The position numbers and the translations under genes are program-made. A stretch of 64,000 nucleotides of DNA from assembly GCF_028389875.1 (NCBI RefSeq), contig NC_084669.1, positions 29,996,567-30,060,566 on the forward strand. The letters are read 5' to 3'. Shown piece after piece: positions 47,801-59,800 of this stretch (its first letter is position 1; each line of letters starts with the position of its first letter). Source of the DNA: Rhea pennata (Eukaryota; Chordata; Aves; Rheiformes; Rheidae). The notes beneath the pieces are model-generated. The model was given only the letters and a program-made list of their open reading frames with translations, did no database searches and had not been told where the DNA came from.

Positions 47801-50800
47801 TGCAGGCTGTATGGGCGAGGTTTTTAATGAGGTTTTGTTGGGAGGGAACTGCACGCTTAACTTTATCTTAACCATCTGCTCATACTGACTCAGCTTTGCT
47901 GAAATGAAGAGTGCTATTACCTGCCCAGGTCCTGGTCAGAAAGCTAACATCCAACAACAGTGTGGATTTGTTGCATTTACTGTACCTCAGCACATGCTGC
48001 TGCTGATAAAATATTTGGAGAACAGCTTTGCTCTCGCAGAATCAGTAAGGTCGGAAGGGACCTCTGGAGATCATCTAGTCCAACCTCCCTAAGATTTCCT
48101 GATGCTGGTTCTACTGGGGTTTCAACCCAGGACCATTCAGCATGTAAAGCAGACGTGATAACCACTATACTGTCCCTCTATCCCCAACTTGAACAATTCT
48201 CACTTGCATGACAGCATGGGACTTGCTGGTGACCTGACTCTTCAGAGGGCAAACATTGGCTTGGCTGCAGCCACAGCTCTGTCAAATTTGGGGCATGTGC
48301 GGCATATGTCTACCTTACCTGTTACATGTCTCGAGCCCACCCTTCTGCCCTTCCTCTGCCCACCACCCATAGTAAGTAAGTTCTTACTGATTATGTTCTG
48401 AGTTCTTAAAACACCCCTATCATATTTGAAGGAGAAGGATCTTAAAAATGACTCTGACTCTACATCTCTCCTTTGTGGCTATTGTATCTAGCAATTCTGA
48501 GTAAATTGCTCTGTGCAGAATGCCTCCAGGTATCACTGATCTCTCCAGCTGCTCCTTTTAGTCAGCATGTAATTTAGAGAGGGAAAAGCACAGTGTGATT
48601 TGGTCTCTTTCTGCACATGCTGGTTTCTATGAAGTGTAGAGCACTTTTTATGTTGACTTTATTTACACACATACATGCACACAAAAATCACTGAATGTTC
48701 TTTTCCAGAATAACTCTTTATGTCAAATTTACACAGCAGAGGAGGAGGAGCATAGGAAGGAAAATGACTTGAGTTGTTACTACATGAATATGAACTTGGT
48801 TACTGATCAAAACTATCCAGAGTCTGAAATAGAGGGGTTTTTTAACTCCACTGGAAACAGGCATAAGATCTGAAGAGCATACCTAGTTAATACAAAGCAG
48901 AGCAGGAGAGTGGAAGATAATTTAATCTCTCTGTTGTTATTCCTTTAATTTTATTTCACTTTCTACTTTTAAATTGTGTGCGTATGCGTAAGAAAACTGA
49001 TTGAAATACAGAACAGTCAAAATCTCACATTTATGTGCCAGGCAGGCACTCCCCAGGGAGGCAGCTCTAACGTGATTGCTCTGAGGTAGAAGGGCCACCC
49101 ACAATGTGGGAAGCATAATTTATTGGCATGCCTGCTCTGTCTACCCTCTCAGCTCAGACCGCCAACCTAGGTGGAAATTAGTGCCAGCTGGGATGCTGGT
49201 GACTGGATAAGGGCATTTGCAAATTGCCAGCTGTGAACAGGCCTCCTTCGACTCTCCCCATGGAGGCACCACTGAGCTCTGTATTGATATTGCTGTCTTA
49301 GAGACAGATACTCTTGGGAGTATGCCTGCCCCTTCTCCTGGCGAGAACTTCCTTATACATATTGCCTGGCATGGGGGCTGTGGTCGTACGGTATTTTTTG
49401 TTCCGGGCTGAGACTTCTGGAAGCAGCTGTTCCCAGGGTCATGTGCTGCTGTCTCCCTTTCCCAGGTTTTGCACCTCAGCACCCAACCGTGTGGTGCTGA
49501 TGCTGTACCGATGACTGTTTTAATGTTGGCATTTTATTCAAGCTTGGTAGCCTGAGTGAGGGCTGATGTAGATAACACCTCAAGGCCACGTGTTTAGTTC
49601 TAGTGTTGGCATCTGTTGTTGGTTCTGGTTTGGTGCAGATTTCAGGTGGGGCTTTGAGCTTGAGAAACCTTGGAGAGGCCCAGGATTTCCATATTCCTTT
49701 GGGAGGCAGAGGCAGGAAAGGGGCAACTGTCACTACTGATGGAAGCCTGTTTTGTGCTGGCTGTACTTGATTAATGGAGACTAGTTCTAGGCTTAAGTCT
49801 GGGTTTTGGATGATGAAAAGTAACCATGTTTGGGCCCAGGTTCCTCCAAGATTCTTGAAGGCGCAGGGAGGAAAGACGGGCTGGAGCTGGCAGGAGGAAA
49901 ATCATAAAAATGAGCTGAGTTTTGTCAATCCTATTAGCTTTGATGAAGGAATATTTTCTGTGAGAAAAATAAATCTGTCAGACTATTGATGCTCAACTGT
50001 ACTAGGCGTATAACTAAGTGCATAAAGGCGTACTAGCTGGATTTTCATACTCTAGGGAGATTAAGAGCTCAAACTCATTGAAATTCAAGAGACGTTTTGC
50101 TCCCTTGGAGATACTGACTCTAGAGATTTAGATCGCTTGGGGCTTGCAGCAAGGGGAACAGGCAGGTGTTAACTTTGACTATTGACTTTGTCTCCCCACC
50201 ATTTTTAGGAAGATACCCTGTAGAAAAGTGTATTATCAGTTCTGGCTTGAGGAGGCACGTAGGAGGAGGTTTAGGTACTGTTTATGGTTTTTCTTGAAGG
50301 ATAGGTGTTGCACATGCCTCATGCTTCCCAAGTGGCTGATGTTTTCACTGCCTCCTCTGGCTGGCAGTAAAGCAATGGAGCTTCTTGGGCACCTTGCAGG
50401 TGTAGTTCTGTGCTTTTGCCAGGTGTACTGTGCTACTGTTGACAGTGGTAGCAGGGTTAGATCTGTATCACAGTTTGTGTTTTTTTTTTTTTTCTATTTG
50501 TGAACCCCTTTCCACCCAGTTTTCAGCTTTGGATCCCTGTACTGTGAATTTAAAGGCATTAACAGTAGATTTGGTTTTGTTAGTTGCTTGCTGCAGATTC
50601 TTCTGAGGTCTATAGGGAACTGTTGAAGTCACTGTGCTGGTTTGACATGGAGTCTTCGCAAGTGCTGCTGTATAAAAATGGTTAGAGAGAGTCACACCAA
50701 AGGTCTGCTCTTGTAGGAGATGCTTGGATAAAGAGAAAGAGGGCAAATACAGAGTGATCCTTCCCCTGGTATAACTTCCCAGCTTCCAGCAGGTAATAAT

Positions 50801-53800
50801 TTAGGATTATTTTTGCCCAGGTTTGCATCAGTATCATCATGTATGATAGTCACTCATGGACATAATCTTCATGAATTTGTTTAACCCTTTCCTTTTAAGC
50901 TTTTGCTGTCTATGCCATCCTCTGGCAAGTCCCAATGTGAATGATGAGTTTTTTTTTTAATATTCTGCACTAAACATTTGCATGTTCCTCTTCTGGAGGC
51001 CTTATAGCTAACTTGTTCTGCAGGCAGACATATCCACGCGGAAGCACCTTAGGTCCTAGGGGCCTACAGAGATGGCGGGAATGCTCAGGAGCTTCACAGC
51101 AATGTGTCTGCTGCAAAGACTTGTCTCCCCACAGTCTCCTCCGTCATTCGTTCATGCTGTGGTTTTGGTGACCAGTGAATAAGGTATGCTATAAATTTGT
51201 ACCAGGTTCTGACTGCTGAGGCCTTCTATACTATGGAGCCTGAGTGCGGGGACAGGGCTGCCAGGCAATTGCACCCATCTCGCCTGCACCCCCCGTATGT
51301 GCATTCAGCACCAGTGTAAATACCTTGCATCTGCCGGGAAGAAAGTGTAGCTTCTATCTCATTTAAAAGCATTGCAATAGAGAACTTTTAGAGTTTTAGA
51401 GTTTCTTCCTTTGTAATTTCTCAAGATTACCAAATATAAAATAAAGAAAAAGCCTCTGTCAGCTTTAAAAATATATAGAGGACTGTGAGAATTAAAGGCA
51501 GAGTTTGGAAAGAAAACAGCTTTCAGCTTTACCTTCTCTCTGACTTGCGCATTTAGGCAACACCAATACAATACTAACAACAGAACCTCTGAGAGTTACA
51601 CTGATTCCTCCAAATCTCATCTCAGAAATGAGTCCCACTGCTCCCTGCAAAGTAATTGGTCTAATTAGGTGGTAGGAAGGAGCTTCTTTAAATTCCTCAG
51701 AAATTAAGACGTGTCATCCGCTTAACATCTTAACATCTGTTACTGCCTCTTGCACATTTCTCCACTACATCAGTCTGAAGGACACTTTCCTAGTCTCTTC
51801 AGAGAAAATAAAATAAAACCCTTGAAACAGAAGACTTTGGCCCCTTCTTCATTGGAATGACGCATATAAGGCATTTTACGCCCTCCTTATTTCTCAGTTT
51901 GGTGCACGTTTGCCTGGGTGAGTACAATAATCACTTTGTTAATTAAAAATACAGGAGGATACAAGCATAACCTTAAATCCTGTAGTAATCCTTACTAGTG
52001 TGGTAATGTGGTCCTGAAATATTTTCCTCAGAGACTGATCCCTTTGCAAATGTTACCCACTGTACTTATATACTTGCAGTTTTGTTTGAAATGGGCTATT
52101 TTGAATCTCTTAACAGTCAGTAGAATGACAACTAATTTGCTGTTTTTTGTTTTTTTTTTTTTAACTTTGCTGTTGTCTGGCAGCAAGTAAGTAATGATTT
52201 AATTATGGCTAATTGCTCATGCAGTAGGCATACTTTTAAGAGAGAATATGTTTAGAACATGGGGTCAGGTTGGCGTTGGGAAAGTTTCAGACTCGCATGC
52301 GTAGGGTAGGGGAGAAGTGTGCAGTCATTACAGGCTGAAAAGGTTAATTTTGCAGTGAAACTGGCTGGAACTGAATGAGATTTCTTAGAGACATACTGCT
52401 GGATGATGGTTCTTTGTTTTTTTTACTGTACTCTCTGTTTGCTGCTTTGTGAATACTGGTACAGCAGCATGTACAGGTAATTTAATACAAATATCTGTAC
52501 ATATATAAGTTTGTAAGTCCCTTAGAGCAACTGATGTCTTATGCACTCATGCTGTTCCCAACCTAGCTTAAATTTACTCAGAGCTAGGGTAGCAAGCCAA
52601 GTAACTGCCATCTATGAAATACTTTTCTTTGGCTTTTGTTTTAATTGCAGTTCAGGCAAATTATGCCCCCTATTTCTTTGATAATGGAGACAGAAGCACA
52701 AACGGGAACATGGCACTTCTCAGCCTTTCGGAGGACACGCCCATTGGTCAGTATTAAAATTATTTATTTAACTGAATAGAGAAACTGTAGCCACTTGCCC
52801 TTTTGATTAGCAAAGTACATTTTGTTGCAAGTGTTATTACATACTGTGGCCTTGCATGTATTTTTTTTCCCTCCAAGTATTAATTGCCCTCAATTTCAAA
52901 TGATAGGTTTAAATTGTAGGTGTAATTTAAAACATGTATTTCAGCTTTCCTGTTCATGGTCTCTTAAGCTATTCACAGTACCAGAGCACGGACCTTTGAG
53001 ATCAAAAAAAAAAAAAAAAAAATTCTTGGTGATAATGGTTTTATCACCAATTCTGCAAATGTTTATGCAAAGAAAGCAAGGTTCCTAATAATTTTTTCAG
53101 ACTTTGTTTGCCCCAAAGCAAGCTGTACATTGAAAAATAAGAGGCAGATTTTTCTTCAAAAAGTTGTTATGTGTTTCATGTTTGCAGTGCAGATGGTAGA
53201 AAATGTTTCTGCTTAGAGTGAAAATTGCTTTCTCTAAATGTTTGACTTTTTTTAAAAAAAAAAAAAAAAGGTTTGGTTGTATTATTGAAAATTCATGTTC
53301 TTTTTTTTTAATTTGATTGCACTAAGAAAAGTTTACCTGAAATCAAAAAAGGTGGTTTGTAATCAATAGTTTCCCCAGGGTGGAGGGGACTATAACTATA
53401 CAAATTTTTATGTAAAGTACATTACCGTGATAAACACCTTTTTTTCTCTGCACAAATGCATCACTGAGGTTTTGTTTTAGGATTTGCTGCCGTTTGTTTG
53501 CGGCTGTGAGCAGCTAGATCAGAAAAGCGCTCAGCTGTTGCAGAAGGGAGCCCCAGAGCAGCAGCGTGGGAGCCGCCCGGGCCGAGAGGCGCCGCGGCTG
53601 GGCAGAGGGTGCCCCCGGCGCCCCCGGGGCCTGGCTCCCCGGCGAGGCCGAGGTGAAGGCGGGCTCCCCGGGCTCAGCAGCCTGCCGGCGCTCCCGGGTG
53701 GAGGAGCGCCTGCCGTCCCTCCGGGTGAAGCCGTGCAGGACGCGGCCGCGGAGGTGGCCCACCGGTCAGAGACGGAGCGTGGGACAGAGGGAAAACAAGC

Positions 53801-56800
53801 GCTGCCCCTGCAAGGCCTGGCGGTGCCGCTGGGTGCCCGGCCTCCCCACTGGGTGAGGCCGTCTGGGGTTCACTCGGAGTCTCATTTTTGGGCCTGGGGA
53901 TGCAGATCCCACCCAGGATCCACACTGAGACAGCAGGGGCGAGGAGAGGGTGGTTTGGAAGCAGGGCCATAATGGGAGCAATTTTTCAGCCAGCGAGGTG
54001 GGGGGGAGAGACGGCAATGCCTTGGAAAGCAGCACGCCGCGCAGAAGTGACGCATCGGGTGGACAAGCGTGAGGAGAACTTGCTTATGATGCAGCAGGGC
54101 TTTGCTGTAAGCCCAGTCAAGCTCAAGCGGAAAGCTCAGCTGAAGGCCAACGGCAACGCGGTGGCACGAGGAAAAGCCAGAGGCAGATGGGGAAGCTGTG
54201 ATTTGCGCGGTACCTTTGCCCGTGTTCATGCACATGGAAATCACACTTGCTCAGCTTTTACAATAAGGACAGCTGTGCTGATTTCTAGAATAAGATTAGC
54301 CAGTGGAACCACTTGTCTACTAGTGTTGGTGAGACTTGTAATGCTGGGCAGTCCCAGGCACAAAACGAGACCCTTGTTGCAGCTCATCTGAGGTGATGCC
54401 TGCCAGCTCCAGCACTGAGACCTCGGGCAGTGAAACTCACTTGCCATTAGACTCCCAGTCCCTGGTGCAGCGCCAGCTCCCAGGCACTTACAGAGCATCA
54501 GCCTCTCCACGCCACAGCTGTCAGCCTGCGCGGCCAGCCTGCAGCCACCTGCATGGGCATGGGGAGCTGAAGACGATGTGAAGCTGCAGCGCAGTCTTCC
54601 TAGCAGGAAGTCTCTCAGATGACAGCACTGACAACAGCAGTGAAGCACAGCAGGTGATTTCCTAGTGCCAGGACCCAGCTTGTCTGGTTTGGAGCTGCAG
54701 GCAGGCAAAAAATGAGTGTACATCCCTACACAGCAAAATGGTGGTGTGGAGGAGCATAGCCTATGTTAGCATACCTGTAAGCAGCCTGAGTAAGAATAGT
54801 GATAAACATGTGGTAGCAAGGGCTTTTGTAACATTAGCAACCAGACTAAGTACATGGCGGTCCCTGAAGAGTTTATGTTTTGGTTGCTATCATGATACAG
54901 CTCAAGCTGCTTGGTCTTTAGTGCTGTTTCTCTTGTGTGCTAGCTTCAGCCAGAATGTGTATTTACATTGGCTGGTCTGTATTTCCAGTTTGCTGTATAA
55001 AAATGTGCTTTAGAAGACAAGAGGGAAGTAAATTCTGGCCTGAAGGTGCTGCCAGAAAGGTTTCTCTGTGGTGAACTGTTAGGATGTGTTGAGTTTAGGC
55101 TGGAACTTCACAAAGGACCTAGAAGAACCCTTGGAAAGGGGTTAAGATAAGAACTTACTTTTGAGAAAGCTCAGTGTGGTGGCCTTGCCACACGATTGCC
55201 AGTGCTGCTTTGCTCTGTAATCCCTAAACCAACCTGACTAAAGTCTGGGAGTACTGTGAAGTCCTCTCATCATCTGGGAAGCTTCTTTCCAGCTCCAGCT
55301 TTTGCTAGTGGCAGAATGAGAAACAATTCAACACCATAGACTTGCCTGCAGCCCAAGTCAGCACAGCAAGCCCTCCTGGGATGCTTTGGAGGAAGACTCC
55401 CAGAGGAAGGCACACAGAACACAGCAGCTTCAGTGTTACTGTGCCTGGGTGACAAATCCAGGAAATTAAAACTTCCATACATTTGACTCTGGATCGCCTC
55501 AGCGTTGGTTTAGGCATTGCAAGAAATAGGCTTATAGCTCTTAAGCCTTCTCTGTGCTTAGTTAAAAGTTGGAGTCATAGTTGGATACTTCCCTTGGCTG
55601 TGCTGCAGCAGCAGCCAGTGTCTGATCTGAGCAATGCTACGAACAGCAGCTTAAATAAACCTCTAGGAATTTTTACAGTCTTTGGCCTTGCTGAGATTAT
55701 AAGCAGTTGGTAGTGTTGTGATACTGTGATAGGTTCCCAGTCATCTGTGGGCAGGAAACATCCAACATCTTGGAGCACTGAGAGAGGAGAAGATGGGCTA
55801 TGTATGTGGTTGCAGAAAGAGCAGTTGCAATGCTGCAGCTGCAAGAATGCGTCAAATTCAGGAAAAGGAGTCTTTTGACCATATCATCCTTAACTTGACC
55901 TTCTTTTCATTTTTAATGTACTTCCTACTTAAGATAGTGATGATTTGTCATGTTACATATCTAGTGCCATAAATTATCATAAACACAGCAAATGCCATTT
56001 CTATGTGAAAGTTTGGCGCTGTCTGCATATTTCCAGATCCTGTTTAGAGGCCCAGAGCATGAGACCCCATTGAAATGAGAAGGGCCATCAGCAGAGCAGC
56101 AGCCTCTCCCAGTGCTAAATTTAAGAAGAATGGGAAAAGTTATAGACTGAAACACCAGTTGCAGTTTATGTGGTTGTTGGGCAGAGCAGGTGGGGATATT
56201 TGGTGATTAGCTCTTTGCTGAGAGTTGCCTGTGTACATACAAAATATACATGTGCCCCTAATCAAGGTCTTAGGGCTTGTGCAGGATGCTATTTCAGGTT
56301 GTTTGCTTCATCCTGCCTCATTAATCCCTGTAAGCTGCCATAGCGGGCAATGAGAACAGCTGTGAAGCAAGGGATTGAAGCACAGTTGTGAGGCTGAAGT
56401 TCATTACTTTTCCAAAGTCCAAGCGTTGTCTGAGCTCTGGAGATCTTTGCATGCCTCTCATTCTTGCATTTTTCTTTTCCATTTTACTCTATGCCAGCAA
56501 ATGTGCACTCTCTCCCCAATTCTTCCTTGTGGTGAAAGCTACAACTCCTGGCTGCTTACCAGGTGGCTTATTTACCACTTGAGATCCCTCCACCCTTCAA
56601 GCTTCCCTTATTGTTCCTATATGCTCCTGGTCTGGTTCCTTCCCACTGTCTTCTCTTGACTGTGGAGATCTGCCTCATACTCTTTGGTATCTGGCACACC
56701 TTCTCCATTTCTATTTCCTTGACCCAGCTGATGGTTCCCAAACTGGTAACAGTCCCTGCTGTCATATTTCCTGGTCCTTCCTTCAATGCTCAGAAATCCC

Positions 56801-59800
56801 ACACTGGCACTCTGCTGTCTCCCACATGTATTTCTTTATCTCTTCCATCATAGGCATAGCTGAACCTGCAAGGAGTGTCTTCCGCACACAATTTGTTTCC
56901 CAAACCAAAAAATATTTTTGAGTGAAAGAAATTACAGTTCCTTGCTAACTAGACACACTACATGGTGTGGTCCTGGTGTCCATGTGGACATGGACGTTTT
57001 AATGCAAACTTTGTCTTGAAATCTGGAGACCCACCAAGACTTCACATTCAGATGACTCCAAAAAGGCCAAATTGTTTTAAAGCCAGTGACACAAAAATAC
57101 TCACCTTGTTGTAGAAAATGAAGTCTGCCCCTAGGAGAGGTAAGAGCTGCCAAAACTGGGTTGTTAAATACAGCCCATCTTCTGCATCGTTGTAGCTGAG
57201 CTCACGCCAGGCAAAATGGAGCACCCCCTGCAGAGCAGCCTTTGACAGAGATACACTGACACTTGCAGGTCATACAGCCTTGTCCTTTGCTTTGATGCTT
57301 TTAACAGAAATTGTAGGTACGTCAGGACATCAGCCTCAAATTGCTTCTCCTTGGTCCGACAAGGCCACCACCGTGGGTTGGTGTTTTGGGCCCACGGGTG
57401 AGCACTTGCCACTGTTTCCTCCTCCCCCGGCCACACAGGGTTACAGCCTCAGTGATGAGATTCAGCTTGTGGTGTAGCTGCTCCTGGCTTTCGCGCTGCT
57501 GCTCTGTGGCCATATCTCTCCTTCATCAGTCAACACAGTGTGGTGGCAGCCACGGCAGTGATGCAGGAAGGGAGCTGAAGCAGCTCAGAAAACAGGATTA
57601 ATTGGTAGTGAATAGAAAAGGGGTAGTTTTTGAGGTAGTCTTAGTGCATGATCCATGTTCTCCAGAAGCTTGAGATCCTCTTTGCTCAGGGTGAACTTGC
57701 AGTGTAAAGCAGCCATCTGTAGGCTTTGCATTAGCAGCTGTTCGTTGCCTTTCTAGGTAGGGGAACAAGCGGGCTAATAGCCCCTGGCTAGCTGGTATTT
57801 TCTGTGACATTAGGAACAGAGATACTTGCCTGGGAGCATGCCCATGGAGGTCCCTCTCAGCATCTTGTTAACAGATGTCAGCTGCGGTGGCAGAGGAGGA
57901 CCAGGAGAGCTGAACATGAGTCCAAAATGTGTTTGGCCTGTTTAACTTGGCTGCGAAGGGCCGATTCTTGAGCACTGGGCAGCAGCAAGGGAGAGTGTCT
58001 CTTCAGCAAGAGGGCAGTGCTGGCTCAGAGCATGTGGATAAAAATTGGCTGTGAATAAATCTAGGCTGAAAATGAAGTAAGATGGGGCACTGCCATCATG
58101 GGACAGCTCTGCAACCTAAGTGGCTGGGCGAAGAACAAATGACTTTTAAGATGGAATAGACAAATGAAATGAAAATCTAACATGGCTTCAGGGAACATGC
58201 AGTAGCAGGGAGCAATGTGCAGCTCCCCAGGAGCTTCCCCGGTCCCATCCTACTGTGCCATCGCAAAGGTACTCGGGGAACTTAGAGCTTCAGACCTGGG
58301 CTTGTGCACAACATTTCCCATATCCCCAGTAAAGACTGCTTTATTTCCTTATCTTTCTGACAGAAGGAGGCTGTTTGCTTGGTACTCTGATAAGATTTTG
58401 GCTGGGTTTTCATTTATTTTCTTTTCAGGAAGTGGAGGCAGCATACAGAGAGGAGATTTTTAATTGGCATTAACACTGTGCTGAGACGTGTTCCCATGGT
58501 GTTAATGATATGAGGAGTGCTGTGCACTGAAATTACAATTCTGTCAAAATTAGGAACTCTAGTAGAGCTAGAAGAGAAATTTTGATCAACAGTCCAATTT
58601 AATAGGCACACAAATGTTGTGCGTTACAAAAAATGGAGCAGTATCAGCTTTATCTAGAAAGCAAAGTGTGCTGTGTAAAGATCAATGATGCCCTCCATTA
58701 CTTGCTTGGAAACCTCAGTAAACTGAGTATGTGCCAATGTCAATGTTTCATCTCACTTTTAGAAACAAGTAAAAGGAAAACTCCCGGAAGATGCAAGTGA
58801 GAAAATTGATAGAAGAAGATTAGAATAAGGCTATGCTCAAATGTATTTGCCTGAACTTTTGCAATCCATTCTGCTCTAGCACACACCTTCTGATTTATGA
58901 GGACTCTTTCACAGCTTTTGGAATACCAGCATTTACTGGTTTTGGGATAGCCCCAGTCATAGGAGTAGAACATGTTACTGGTTATTACTGGTGTGCTGGG
59001 AAAACTTCAGACGCAGGATCATAATGCCCATTCCCTGTTTCCCTGCTGGACAGATAGGACTGCTCCAGCAGCTGCATGTGCTAGAAACATGTAGCCAGGC
59101 ATCTCAAAGAGACAAGGATGTCAGCAGGAAGAAGGAGTAGCGTTTCCATGCTTACAGAAACGGACAGGACAGCCAGCGGTATAAAAAGTGGAAGGGATAG
59201 GAAGAATGACCAAAAAAAGGGCAGAGAAGCAATTAAGAAATAAAAAAGTCCCAGTGGCTGAAAAAGAATGAGAAGGCACACTGTATTGACAAAACCATCA
59301 ATGAAGTTATGAGAGTTGATACCTGAGTTCTCGGTTTGGTCCTGGCTAGGCTAGGTGTTAAGATGAAAGCTTTAGAGAAACAATAAAAAGTGCAGTCAGT
59401 GCTGGTGCTGCAGGGCCTTCAGCAGCCTTGACGTTTCAGTCTCTGTGTGGTTTTTTATATGTGTGTATATATATAAATGCACACACACATATATATGCGT
59501 GTAAATAATATATATGACAGCTGTATCTGGAAGTTCTGGAAGTGAATGTCTACTTAGGACACTAGATTTTGGAACGTTCCCTGTTTATTCCTCTCCTTGC
59601 TTTTCTTTGTGCTAACATTGTTCCGTTGTTACAATTGGAGAAATGTCTCATAATTCTGCTCATTGCCTTTCCCTAATGTTTTTTGGAATCTCAATTTTAG
59701 ATTTATTGTTATTTTCTACTTTGATTTGTGGGAAAAGTCTAAGAAAAATGTGAAATTTGTTCGGCAGTTTTGTAAAACAGTTCTGCAAATGCTGAATGCT

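Noticed and set aside
48106-48177. Functional tRNA-Val gene on the minus strand
   Set aside because: The acceptor-stem halves do not pair, the B-box lacks a base, and the sequence is fused to a CR1 tail, so it is a SINE head.
53888-54391. 167-codon plus-strand ORF in CDHR1 intron 2
   Set aside because: No splice support, domain or codon pattern. It adjoins GC-rich DNA where long ORFs arise by chance. Kept only as a note under the CpG patch.
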